Shown here one piece after another: positions 22,092 through 33,079 of a stretch of DNA of 64,000 nucleotides. The DNA is from Simmondsia chinensis (Eukaryota; Streptophyta; Magnoliopsida; Caryophyllales; Simmondsiaceae), in NCBI GenBank assembly GCA_018398585.1, contig JAGTTD010000024.1, positions 11,250,071-11,314,070 on the forward strand. Reading direction: 5' to 3'. Every line of letters begins with the position of its first letter. Within the stretch, counting starts at the first letter, position 1. The position numbers and the translations under genes are program-made. The notes beneath the pieces are model-generated. The model saw only the letters and a program-made list of their open reading frames with translations, was not told the origin of the DNA and searched no databases.

Positions 22092-22228
22092 TACCTCATC
22101 AAGCATTACAGCCTCTCTTCTAGTCAACAACCTGAAGGGGGAAGGCTGCGTACATCCACCCCCCCAGACCCTGCGTAGGCGGGAGCCATTGAGGCACTGG
22201 GTATGTTCCTCTACCTCATCAAGCATTA
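22092..22228 (+). mobile_element. 103-bp SINE/RTE 3'-end insertion with 17-bp duplication
   Basis: The 17-bp duplication tacctcatcaagcatta occurs at 22092-22108 and 22212-22228. Between them, 22109-22211 holds aaggctgcgtacatcc, then ccccagaccctgcg and ggcgggagccattgaggcac. It has the same 3' domain as the RTE end at 16455-16580. It is a heavily 5'-truncated retroposed copy. Confidence 0.85.
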
Positions 22229-22399
22229 GGTCTCAAGTATGTGGGGCTCCAATGTCCTCGTAAAAAAAAAAAAAAAATGAGTGGATAATACATGCAAACC
22301 AGGATCAATCGGTGTGCACATAAGTTGAGTCGGTTCCAGAAATAATGCTAAAAAATAAAAAAAAATAATGCTGAAAAAAAAATAATTCCAAATCTACTG

Positions 22400-22650
22400 T
22401 TGAACCGCGTTTACAAAATGCGGTTATAGTAAACCGCGTCAAGGTGATGCGTTTAAAATACATAAAAACCGCGTCTATAACACACGTTTTATATTCATGT
22501 CAACCGCATTTAAAAAATGCGGTTAACACCATAAGAAACCGCGTTATATAAACGCGGTTTTAACAATAAACCGCATTCCCATAACGAGGTTTTATCACTA
22601 AACCGCGTTTAATAAACGCGGTTTATCCGCAGTACACATAAACCCCGTTT
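22400..22650. repeat. Left array of aaccgcg/cgcggtt palindromes
   Basis: Repeated pairs of accgcg(t/c) and (a/g)cgcggtt separated by 5-25 bases form successive short inverted repeats. The phase is irregular. The mirror array is at 23255-23515. Confidence 0.8.
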
Positions 22651-22885
22651 TCATCGCTTATAGTCGCCATTATGCCGCAATTCATGATGATCGTCACATT
22701 GATCCCATGTTCCTATCAATGAAGCTCCAACATTATAAGTGGAGGTGGTAAGAAATCAGAAAAAGTTATCAATAAAAGGCTATTAATTCAGTAGTGATCA
22801 AATAGCTACGACAATGATACTTAAAAATCTCCGACGTATAAAGCAGAAGAAGGGCCGCGGCGGACGACATGACCGGCGGTGAGTA

Positions 22886-23248
22886 GAGGTGTAAACGAAC
22901 TGAGCGTTCAATGAACTACTCGTGTTCAAAATCGATTAGGGCTCGTTTGTGTTCATTAGGAGAGCTCGATAGCTTAATGAGCCGAGTTCAAGCAAGCTTG
23001 ATAAGCTTAACGAGTCGAGTTCGAACAAGGGGTGCTCGGCTCGCTAATGTTCACGAACAGTTTGATAAGGGCTCGATAAGAGCTCGTTAAGGAGCTCGAT
23101 ACGAGCGCGTTAAGGGTTCGTTATGAGCTCGATAACAATTGATATTGGTTCAAAAATAGTTTGATAATAACTTATACAGCTCGGCTCGTTAATTTTAAAC
23201 TTGATTGGGCTCGACAATGAGCTCGGCTCGACTCATTCGGTTTACCAT
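22886..23248. mobile_element. GAGCTCG-rich TIR element nested in the CCGCG element
   Basis: It begins gaggtgtaaacgaactgagc and ends gactcattcggtttacc, which are inverted. The interior is packed with gagctcg, gctcgat and gttcgttaag variants. Related copies are at 29698-30265 and 33791-34367, with a degenerate one near 31925-32312. Because it lies between the palindrome arrays it looks inserted later. The edges are approximate. Confidence 0.6.
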
Positions 23249-23945
23249 ATTAAACCGCGTTCATATGACGCGGTTTTTTAACGATAAACCGTGTCTTAGT
23301 AACGCGGTTTTTGTCATAATAAACCGCATTATTAAGACGCGTTTTTTGAGATATAAACCGCGTTATTAAGACGCGGTTTTTATTTGAACCGAGTTATCAA
23401 GATGCGGTTTTTATGGTAAAACAAAACGCGTTTTTATTTCATTTGAAACGCATTTTATTAACACGGTTTACTATAACCGCATTTTGTAAACGCGGTTCAA
23501 CAACAGATTTGGAATTATTTTTTTTCCAGCATTATTTTTGTTATTTTTTTATTTTTCAGCATTATTTCCAGAACCGACTCACATAAGTTGGTCCAGACTC
23601 GTTGATTATCGAAGTAGAAAAGTATTATTTGGTAGGTAGAGAAGTTAGGTAAACAAATTTAAATTTAAAACATTTTTGTTTAAGAACTCAACATTTAAAA
23701 ACAAGAAGACGTCAACATTAAATTCCAAATACATGAAGGGGGGAAAATGTTGTAGCAGGATTATTTCCCAACGAACCAAAGAAAGAGACATATTAACACA
23801 CATCCTTATCATTTATCAATTCAATATGTTTTTTTTAGAGAGATTCTTGTGCCATAGCCATCGCATACCCATGTGAATTTAGTTATCAACACAATCCGGC
23901 CACATCCTTTTCCATTTCTCCACGCATCATTTCTAATAGTTAAAA

Positions 23946-24325
23946 CTAGAGTTATTTACATCAAAGATCTTTGTACTCTGTTCATTGTGTCAATTTAATC
24001 TTTCTACTCTTAATTGTGTCAATTTAAGTCCCATTGTTATTTATATTGTGTTAATGTGATTACTAGAGTAAAATTCATGTTAAGTCGTTCATGAAATTTT
24101 TCATGAGTTGAAGTTAAATTGAATCTATGGGCAAATTTGTAATGTATTACTGGCATCTAACATGATTATACCGTTAAAACTTATATCAATAACTTAATTT
24201 CAATTTGATCATTAAATTGACATAATGTGAATAGTAAAGGGACTAAATTAACACAATTAAAAGTATAAATACTAAATTAACAAAATAAAAAATGTATAGA
24301 GATTTTCGGTGTAAATAACCCTTAG
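23946..24325. mobile_element. MITE-like element with TIRs (about 380 bp)
   Basis: The left end ctagagttatttacatc is the inverted repeat of the right end gtgtaaataacccttag, continuing to aaagatctttgta/tatagagattttc. The interior is AT-rich with agtaaagggactaaatta. I did not find a clear target duplication. A degenerate relative occupies 33080-33491. Confidence 0.75.
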
Positions 24326-25066
24326 AACAACACCCAGGATCCACAAGAAAAAAGACACAAATTTATTTGACGCACCAGTACACAAAAAAGAACCTTCATA
24401 TACAACATAAGAACTCATCTTCATTATACAAGCATGAAATGTATTCCATATCCAATTATCAATAAGTCCAAATTGCTGTTAGAATATTTACCACAAAGCA
24501 AAAGAAAAGTATATATCTTCAACCATTATTTATTTCGTACTATCATGTACTTTATTTAGCATATTTGGTCAATACTTTAAATTGTATCCACTTAATTCAT
24601 GTATTACTTAATTGTAGCAATGCCATCCAAGAGGTGTAACAATTTTTATTATCTTGCATGTCCAATGCCCGAGTTGGCTGATACTTCTGTACCAAGACAA
24701 TGATTACCAATACACCTTTGGACTAGATTGCCATAATTGATAGTACACATGGGAACATTGATACAATTAAAGTGTAAAAATTAAGGGTAATGTTACTATC
24801 GATGGAAAGAATATTACTGTTAAAACAATAATGTGACTTATAATAAATATTAGTCACAAATTTTCCTACAATGGCTTTGGTATTAACATTTCTGCTCTCA
24901 TAATAACATTACCCAAAATTAAATGGACGGATTAAATAAAGTAGAAAATAGTATGAAACAAATACAACTATCTTCAAACTTTCACACATTCTTTGTCTTT
25001 CAATACAGAAACAAATTGGAGAAAATGGCAAGCCAAAAATACCTGTATATCCAAGAGATTTATATA
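24326..25066 (-). other. No gene; 3' flank of the bHLH gene
   Basis: AT-rich sequence that must hold the 3' UTR of the minus-strand bHLH gene. No clear poly(A) signal could be chosen. The 65-codon plus frame at 24923-25120 overlaps the gene's end and is a chance frame. Confidence 0.4.
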
Positions 25067-26265
25067 TCAACTCGACTGTGGCGGCTGACCGCCATGATTA
25101 TCAACTGCAACCGTAGCTGACGCTCCCGCACTAGAGCTTTCCCCGCTGTCAACGCCTGCGCCAAGGAGAGACAACAACCTCTTCATAGATCGAATCTGCA
25201 TCTCCAGCGCAGGGATGTAATCCGTTGCCTCCTCTAGAATCACCGGCAATGGCTCCTTCTTGCAACCTGGAACCAACTGCCCGAGAGTCTTCACCTGTTG
25301 GCATGATTGTGGTTAAGATTATGTAACTCAATAATAAAATGAGGTTATGACTATGTAACTCAATAATAAAATGAGGTTATGACTCGAGATTATAACTCTG
25401 AATTTCAATAGATGAGCACCAGTTTGGATCGCGTGATTTTTCTCTCTGGTTGAGTGAGGGTTTCCGTGTAAATTTTGATGTGCTGTTTTCGTTTGATTTT
25501 CGCTTTCGTTATGCTTATTTGTGATTTTTTCCAACATTATTGTCAAATAGGCAACTATCCCAAGAGCTTAAACTGATGGATGAAGGCTCGTGATTGGTTT
25601 TATACTTTAACATGCCTCCTCACGCAAATGTTTACCGGATTTGAAGAGTAAATATTGCATAGATTCACATCATAAATTGTGCCTAAATTACATCAATATT
25701 GAAAGCTGGGCTGCTGTGATTCGAACCCTTGAAAAACAAGACGTTAATACTATATCAGGTAACCAACTTCTCCAAAAGTTTAAACTTTACTCTTAACAAT
25801 TACCTTCCTCTGCACAGCCGGCAAGTTCTTCCCTTTCAGCCTCAGAATCCCTACCCGCCGGTTCTTCTCCGGCGCCGGATTGATAGAACTTGCACTCACT
25901 GTCTTCCTCCTGTGCTTGTTCATAAACTTGAGCTTGAGCCTGCTTGTCAGAATTGCGCGGCTCCACCTCGTCCTCCCGCGCGCAGCCACTGCAAGTGCGC
26001 GATCAGCGGCCTCTCTGACTGCGCGGCCACCGCGAGGGGCGGACGGCGACGGCGAGTTGAGGCGGACGTGGCGGAGCGCTTGGAGGAGCTTCGAGGAGTA
26101 AATTTGCTGCGTTGTTTCCGATTTCCATGAAAGATGATGGCTTTCTGTGTTGTTAGGGTTTTGCTCGTTCGATTGTGAGGTTTTGATTTTCTTCTTCCTC
26201 CTCCTTGAATCGCGTGCTCTGTTTGCAGTACTGGATATTCGGTTTGACACTCTCGCTTCTTCCAT
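25067..26265 (-). CDS. Atypical bHLH transcription factor, bHLH147-150/AIF family
   Basis: Two exons: 26265-25804 (154 codons) and 25294-25067 (75 codons plus stop), giving 229 residues. The donor is AAG|GTAATT, the acceptor ACAG|GTG. Residues 21-28 are basic (RRRKKKIK), a likely nuclear signal. Residues 53-69 ([17 protein letters not shown]) and 79-112 ([20 protein letters not shown], then [15 protein letters not shown]) are the family's conserved blocks. Residues 140-196 ([33 protein letters not shown]) form the helix-loop-helix. The basic region lacks the H-E-R residues for E-box binding, so it should act by dimerisation. In Arabidopsis this family includes AIF proteins that repress growth through brassinosteroid-linked bHLH networks. 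No frameshift or stop is visible, and the length is typical. The start is the first ATG in frame. This is the only intact host gene seen. Confidence 0.92.
25295..25803 (-). other. Single intron of the bHLH gene, holding repeats
   Basis: 509 bp with GT-AG ends. 25321-25352 and 25353-25384 are perfect tandem copies of a 32-bp unit (atgtaactcaataataaaa...), within 100 bases of the acceptor on the minus strand. About 25550-25785 is a copy of an interspersed repeat, also present at 57118-57258 and 63142-63290, with the phrases aagctgggctgctgtgattcg and catcaatattg. Confidence 0.85.
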
Positions 26266-27300
26266 CCAAGTGAGAGAATCAATTAATCGGTTGTGAATTG
26301 ACAGAAAGATTGATTCGAATTGAATGAATGACGAAGAAGATGATGATGAAAGGCTGCAAAATGAGAAAAGGAGAAACCGTTATTGGTTAGGTTGAGGAAA
26401 AGCAAGGATATGCAGAAATTAGATACTGCTGATGCATCAGAAATTAATTAGGTTATTCAGAATCGTAATTAGTTGTAAAAATTGTGATTTTCTCATGAAT
26501 TAGGCGATCAACAAGGTGAGATTAGCGAATAAAATAGATAAAAGAAGAGAATTAGTTGATTGATTCAGTTTCCGGAAATGATGATTTTAACAAAGTAACA
26601 AGTGATCAACTAAGGTCTCATCTGATTGCTAAGAAACAAACGCAGAAAATCAAAATTCATATGAAGTGGACACTTGTTCTTTCCTTTCGTTATTACAAAA
26701 TTAACAGAAAATGATAATTGAAAATTCCTTAACAATTTTTAATTACTTCATAACACGTGAAGTAACTTACCCAAACTGCTTAAGTTATAATTCCTTTTTT
26801 TTGTTTTCATATAGTCTTCAAAGGAAGTGAATACTCTGTATAGAAAATTGACATAGAATTTAAACTTTTAAAAAATACAATATCTACTAGAAATTCAATT
26901 CTTGTGATAGACAAATGAGGCCTCATATCAATTTCAATTTCAATGATTTCAAGAGATGCACAACCAACAATAACGTCAAACAAAAAACAATTTCACGGGA
27001 ACACAGAGATTGAAATTAACGACTGAAAATCAATTAACATAACATCAATATCACTTTCAAAATCAAACCTTTCGAATAAGAAAACCTGCAATTGATTGGC
27101 AGAAGAAATCAACAACGAAGGATCAGAGGATAGAGAGAGAAGAGAGGAGAGAGAAGAAACGGGACGGCGTGGTGGTGTAAAGTAGGGGAAGTTAGGCCCT
27201 TTTTTTTTTCTTCTTCTCTATTTCACCACCACAAAAGCGATGAGAAGAGGAGAGGGAAATAGAGGGGTGCATGTGCGGGGGAACGGAGTGGGAGATACAA
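26266..27300 (-). promoter_or_regulatory. Probable 5' UTR, UTR intron and promoter region of the bHLH gene
   Basis: Reading upstream of the ATG, the minus strand has TTTTCTCATTTTGCAG ending at 26354, a strong acceptor. Candidate donors are GCAG|GTTTTC near 27085 and TTTGG|GTAAGTT near 26771. CT-rich sequence at about 27130-27260 (minus strand TCTCTCTCTATCC) resembles plant transcription-start regions. No transcript evidence is available, so exon limits are inferred. The frame at 27192-27509 has no domain. Confidence 0.45.
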
Positions 27301-27509
27301 TTATGATAAAGTTCTCTAATTATCTTTGCCAAATCACATATTATACTTTTGGTTAAAAAAAAAATTAAAAGTAATATTATTGACATAATAAAATTATTAT
27401 TGTCAAAATAAGATTGTAGTTTACAAAATAATTTTGTGACTTTTATAGCTTGTAAGTCACATTTTATTCTGTTAATAATAATTTTTGTCATGTTAATAAT
27501 AACTAGCAC

Positions 27510-28130
27510 TGATAATTTGTTTCCTTGTCAATAATAACTCACAAAAAAATTGTCAATTTTCTATAGAAAATTACCTCAAAAAGTTATCATTTTCACATAA
27601 TAATTATTATAATTACTTAGTCTTTCATAAAATTAGCTACAAAGGTTTCAAAAATTTCAATTAATTACCTACATTAACGGCGTTACATTTCGCTTCAAAC
27701 TACATGTGTGCTTTGCATCCCATTATATATTCAATCCGGAAAAAAAATTTCGTATGGACGTTGTGACTCAGTTGGCCAAGGAATATTGCCCTAAAAAATC
27801 TTTATATGGAATACGTATTTCGTAATTTCGAATCAATAGAGAGTAAACTAATAATAATAAAAAAACTATATCATGTAACTTCATTCAAAAGTGTGGGTTC
27901 TTGCAGTACGCAAGCATTGAATTTTAGATATAAGGTTAAAAACATATTTTAAAGGTCATATTGTTTTACCAATTGAGTTAGAACCTTCACATGGATCCTT
28001 TTTTCAGATTGAATATATAATTGGATGAAAAGCACACATGTAATTGGACAGAAAGATAATGGTGTTATTGTAGGTGGTTAATTAAAAAAAATTGAACTTC
28101 TGAATGTCATATAAGAAATTAAAAAGTTGT
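27510..28130. other. No gene; possible SINE-like head near 27757
   Basis: AT-rich. The phrase gttgtgactcagttggccaagg near 27758 resembles an A box and gtaatttcgaatc near 27821 weakly resembles a B box. No tail or duplication was identified. Confidence 0.3.
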
Positions 28131-28149
28131 GATGATTTGTTTGAGGTCT

Positions 28150-28396
28150 TGCTGTTGGTGTCTTGGAGTTTTTTGTCTTTGGGAGTTTTTTGGTTTGTTG
28201 GATTGTCGTGTGTAATGGTGTGTTTGCTGGTTTTCTGGTTGGCGTGTTTGTTTTGTTTCCAGTTTTTCTTTTATTTTTAGCCTTAGTGTTATTTAGTTGG
28301 TGCTTTGGGGTGTTTTGGGGGTGATATTTTTGTAAGGTGTGATGGTCTTTATATCATCTTCTTCTATTAATAAACCATCAAGTATCTAAAAAAAGT
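28150..28396 (+). mobile_element. L1-type LINE 3' end (5'-truncated)
   Basis: GT-rich sequence ends with ttcttctattaataaacc, then a short A run at 28389-28395. This is the style of plant L1 3' UTRs; compare the reverse complement of 39822-40391. There is no coding part. Target duplication was not found. Confidence 0.55.
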
Positions 28397-28479
28397 GAGA
28401 AATAGCCACTTTTGAAGGTGGTTTTTTATAAACAAGACTTCCAACCTCGTAATATATTAATTTAAAGGGAAAATATTAT

Positions 28480-28935
28480 TTAGATACCATGTGCTTTGAA
28501 CATCTCTAATTTATGTGCTTTGACATTTCAATATATATAGAGATTTGAGATTTGAAAATTTTATAACAAGATGCCCTATGTTGATAGTTGATGAATTTTT
28601 ATACAAATTTAACCAATTTTATATAAAAAATGTTCATATAGTAGATGGCCACTTTTAGATGCACACGTTGTGGCAACATTTTTTGGTGAAAATTATTATA
28701 TCCTAATGACGATACATACATGTTGTCGGAATCATGTTTTATTTTAACATTTTTCAACAAAAATCTGCTAAATTTTGGAAGAATGATACCCGATTGATAA
28801 AATTTTAAAACTTCAGCGTAAATAAGTGATAAAATTTTTAAACCTCAAGGTATATCATTATATATACTAAAACGTTAGCACATTAGGTAATAAATAGTCA
28901 AAGCTCATGATATGTAAGTGATAATTTCATTATTT
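28480..28935. repeat. Fragment related to the twin TIR elements
   Basis: gaatcatgttttattttaac, gataccc-gattgataaaatttt and acctcaaggta occur in the same order as in 19980-20180. It covers the interior only, without TIRs. Confidence 0.6.
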
Positions 28936-29543
28936 TCAATTTTATTAGTATTAAATTCATCATTAAACTTTAACCATATTTTATTTTTGGGTAAATTACA
29001 GAAAACTCTTTTATCTTTTATTTTAATAAGAGAGAACCCCCCTCACAAATAAAACCACCTACTAAATCCCCTCATGTTTAAAATTCAAACACTTTGCCTC
29101 TAATCAACTTTTTTTCACCATTTTGCCCCTCAAAATAAAAGTGGTTAAGGCCTATTTGATGACAAAGAATTTTTGGGTTTTTCAGAAAAATTTCCCTAAA
29201 AAACTAGAAAAATGAAAAATGTGTTCAACAGTTCAGTTTTCTAATTGGAGAAGTTGGAAAATAGTTTTTCAGTTTTTTTTATTCTTTCACAAATTTGAAA
29301 AACAATTTTAAACTGTTTTCCAAATTTTCTTCATTAAATAGGGACCTTGTTTTCCGATTTTCCCCCACCCCCTTCACATTTTCACACTAGTCACCCATTT
29401 TATAACATTTTTTTGTATGCTCCCATCTTCTCATCCTCTTATGTAAATGACTTTATAATACTTAAGGCTAAATTCCCAATTTAAAAGTGATAAATGATTT
29501 TGAAGGCAAAGAATAAATAAGACGATCATGCGAGTTGTTTAAT

Positions 29544-29653
29544 TATAGGCACTCATCTTAATAGAATGTGATAGAGCGGGCTTCAGGGGTACTCATCTTA
29601 TAGGCACTCATCTTAATAGAATGTGATAGAGCGGGCTTTAGGGGTACTTAAGG
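29544..29653. repeat. 55-bp tandem duplication
   Basis: The unit starting tataggcactcatcttaata occurs at 29544 and again at 29599. The copies are almost identical (gcgggcttcagg versus gcgggctttagg). Confidence 0.85.
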
Positions 29654-29697
29654 TTAGGTTCCTTTGATTAAAAGCGATACCAAACTATCAACTAAGG

Positions 29698-30265
29698 TAG
29701 AGATGTAAACGAACCGTATGTTCAATGGCCCAATCGTGTTCGAAATCGATTAGGGCTTATTCGTGTTCATAGGAGGGTTACATAGCTTATCGAGCCAAGC
29801 TCGAGTAGGCTCAATACGCTTAACTAGCAGAGTTCCAATTGGAGGTGCTCGGTTCGTTCACATTCGAGAACAATTTGATAAGAGCTCGATAAGGGGCTTG
29901 TTAAGGGGCTCGTAAAAGTTCATTAAGAGTTGATGTTGGTTTGAAAATGATTCAATAATGCTCGATAGTAACTTGAAAAGCGTCAGTAGTGAGCTCGACT
30001 AGATAGCAAGCTTCGCTCGGTTTTAAGCTCAATTGGGCTCTATAACAGCTCGACTCTGCTCGATAGTAAGCTCGACTCTACCCGATGAGCCTAACGAGCT
30101 GGGCTGAGCCCAGTAGAGTATTAAACACACTAAATTCTCATCGAATCAAGCTCAAACAAGGGTTGAAAAAGTTTGATGAGAGCTAGGCCCGAACTTCAGC
30201 TCGATAAGCCTTACCAAGCTTGAGTTCGAAACAGGGGGTTCTCAGCTCGACTCGTCTTCACCCCT
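29698..30265. mobile_element. GAGCTCG-rich TIR element
   Basis: It begins agagatgtaaacgaaccg and ends ctcgtcttcacccct, an inverted repeat. The interior shares agctcgataagg, gttcgaaatcgattaggg and ggtgctcggttcg with the copy at 22886-23248. No coding frame. Confidence 0.7.
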
Positions 30266-30529
30266 ATGTTAAGCGACAAAAGTTGATTCCTATATCAGGT
30301 TATATATTATTTATGTGTCATTCTCAATTTTTTAAAAAATTCAAAAATATGGATCACTTGAACATATTTTCTAGTTTTATGTATTGCAAAACTACAAAGA
30401 GAAAACAAGAGAAGGAAAGGAAAATAGAGATGAAAAGGAAAAGAAAAACTATTTTCTGGTATCAAACAAACTTTATGTTTTTAGGGGAAAAAAATCGGAA
30501 GTTTTTGCATTTCTAGAAAAAGGAGCTTA

Positions 30530-31420
30530 TATTTATCAAAATTAAAATTTTAATTCATTACAAAAAAGACATTAAAATTTTATAAATTAAAAAAATATTT
30601 TTATAAAAAATATTATAAAATAAACTATAATATCTTTTTAAAAATAATTTCAAAATTAGGTTAATAGATTAAAACTAAAAAAATATGAAAAATAAAAAAA
30701 ATATAGAAAAATAAGTTTTGGAAAAAGTTTTAAAATATAATAATATTTTTTAACATTGATAAAATTAGATTAATAAATTTAAAATAAAAAGAGTATAGGA
30801 ATTAAAAATTAGAAATTTTCTACTTTTAAATAGGAATTTTATGTACTTAAGCGAAAGATAGGAGCTTTATATTTGTATACAAAAGATGTAAGAATTTTTT
30901 ATTATTTATAAAATATAATTATTTAAATTAATTATGATAGTGACATTATAAATTTAGACGACAATAGAATAGTTTTTAAATTTTAAAAAAATACTATAAG
31001 ATAACATGTAATAATTATTTGTTAAAAATAAAATTTAAAATTAGATTAATAAATTTAAAACTGAGAAATGGATGATACTAAAAATTTGAAAACAAATTAT
31101 GAAAATTAATTTTTCTTTAAAAGATTTGAAAAATCAAAGTTAGAAATATTATCATATTTTTTTCAAAAATTTTTCAAAAAAAGTAATTTTTCATTATGTG
31201 TTTCAAATTTTTTATTTTTTAAATTTTAAATTATTAAATCTAATTTGAAATTATTTTAATGTATTTTATCTAATTATATTTTTCCCAAAAATTTTAAAGA
31301 CAATTTTTATCTTCTAAACTTATAGTATTATTAATATAATTAATTAAAATAATTATATTTTTATCAATATAGAAAACTCTGTTTTTTTTTGCTAAAAATT
31401 AAAAATTCTTAATTTTTGCT
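30530..31420. other. Very AT-rich interior of TIR element, no gene
   Basis: Long runs of aaaat/ttaaa with no coding signal on either strand. Short frames here are composition artefacts. Confidence 0.7.
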
Positions 31421-31924
31421 TAAAAACATAAAACTTCTTCTAAAAACAAAATCAAACACTTAACCCCTCAATTTAGAAGGGCACAATAGTCAAAAAATTG
31501 AATGGGATTTTCTATTTGATTTTTAAAAGTGAGGGGGTTTAATAAGTGGTTTCATTTTTGATAGGATTTTCTGTTATTGAAGCAAAAAATAAGGGAATTT
31601 TGCGTAATTTATCCTTTATTTTTCTCTACGTTGAGTAATGCTATATAAGTCTGTATTAGACATCAAATAGTTTTCATTATATCAATTGTTTTCCAATTAT
31701 CTTCTCATACTTGAATACAAGTAAATAAGGGTATGGTATATACACTAACATGTTGTCTCGAATTTGTAATCTAATATCAGAAAAGATTCTGATATACACC
31801 AATTGTTTGATAAATTTGTAGTGTTCAAAATTAATAAAGGAATGTTTATGTTTAATTTGAGAATTCAATAAATAAACGTCCAATTCAATCAAATTCAATA
31901 AGCTTAAAATTATAAGTTCGAAAA

Positions 31925-32312
31925 TAGGGGTGTGATTTGTTAAAATTTAATTCTTGAGGGGCTCATTAAGAGTTCACGTAAGGCTCCTTAAAAATAGTTA
32001 ATGACTCATTAAATACTTGTTAGCTTATTGTTATGGGATTGATAATGGAGCAATTATGGCTCGTTAATAGCTTAATTCAATAGCAATCTTGACTTGCTTA
32101 TAAGCTCGTTTGACAATGAGCTTGCCCCACTCAATTGGACTTATGAGCTGAGTAAGCAGAGTATTGATTATAAGCTAAGTAGGCAAAGTATTGAACATAT
32201 AAATATCCTATCCAATTAAGTTCAAACAAAAGTTCAAAAACTATTAAATTCCACTCAAACTCGAGTTTGAGTAAGGGGTGCTTGACTCAAATTGACTTAT
32301 TTAGACCCTTAC
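31925..32312. repeat. Degenerate GAGCTCG-family fragment
   Basis: Phrases aagctcgtttgacaatgagc, gtaaggctccttaaa and aaggggtgcttgactcaaat resemble the other copies. The TIRs are not recognisable. The minus frame at 31677-31898 is not supported as a gene. Confidence 0.5.
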
Positions 32313-33079
32313 GGTAAGTAAATTATTTAATAATACAGACGTTGAAATAAGACAAGCTAAGCATGACTTCAGTATTAGCTTAGTTTGATATCAAACCTAG
32401 CTCGATAAACTTTGAAGCAATATTAGTTAGATGAAGTTCAATCTATTCCGTTGAGATCAATTAGGCTCTATGCTCTGAATGTTGCTCGATTGGTGTATAT
32501 TTAGTCTCACAATTTGGCTCAAAAATTTCTTATTTTAACTCATTATTAAGCTAGTAAACTCTGCTCTCACACTACTCAATTAAATTGAGTTGGTTCAACT
32601 TATTTACATTCTTTTAAAAAAATTTAGTAATGCTTGGAGAGGGGGGATGTCGGATTTGAACTTGCATTTTGGAGTTGGTCAATTGTCACCCAAACTATTG
32701 GAATAAACTAGGGACTGACAATTCGACCCATTTACATTATGGCATGAAGGTGGTTGTAGAACATGGTGGGGGGACTAATGGGCCAATGTTGGGTGGGAAA
32801 AGGGAAATTAGATGCTTAATTAAAAGGGTCAAAAGTAGGCATTGAGTATTGCTTAAATATTTTAAGAGTAAATCCTTAAAGACAATCTTGGCTTGGAAGG
32901 CATATGGCAAAGATGACTAAACAAATCAAAGCTCAATGACATTATTATTATATGATAATGAGTGCCAAGCCACCTTCACCCTCTTCCTTTTATCCTATGG
33001 GCATCGTTTTAAGGAAATTACTTGCTTTTAAAAAGCAACAATTAATAAATCATGATGTTTGAGATGAAAAGAAAATCAT
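32313..33079. other. No gene seen
   Basis: AT-rich, with scattered agctcgat-like words up to about 32560. Around 32640-32720 a gatttgaacttgcattttgg phrase weakly resembles a retroposon B-box region. Nothing else is supported. Confidence 0.5.

Larger units (their letters stand above)
22328..23579. mobile_element. Non-autonomous TIR element with CCGCG palindromes
   Basis: The ends are inverted: agtcggttccagaaataatg on the left, cattatttccagaaccgact on the right. The arms match over roughly 110 bp (aattccaaatct, gttgaaccgcgtttac, aaaatgcggttatag). Flanks cacataagttg at 22317-22327 and 23580-23590 are an exact 11-bp duplication. Long TIRs and a 9-11-bp duplication fit the Mutator-like superfamily. 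No transposase is visible. Confidence 0.85.
28989..31614. mobile_element. 2.6-kb TIR element with 9-bp duplication, Mutator-like
   Basis: The left end gggtaaattacagaaaactc is the inverted repeat of the right end ttttgcgtaatttatcc. Inner subterminal blocks also pair: aaaaccacctactaaatccc with taataagtggtttca, and cattttgcccctc with gggcacaatag. Flanks tttattttt at 28980-28988 and 31615-31623 form an exact 9-bp duplication. No transposase frame is seen, and the interior is very AT-rich. It contains the nested element at 29698-30265. Confidence 0.85.

Noticed and set aside
22400..23515. CRISPR-like array of palindromic repeats
   Set aside because: The repeats are irregular in spacing and lie inside a TIR element of plant DNA. 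There are no spacers of constant length and no cas genes.
25729..26130. Plus-strand frame of 133 codons over the bHLH first exon
   Set aside because: Overlaps a well-supported minus-strand exon with a conserved family sequence.
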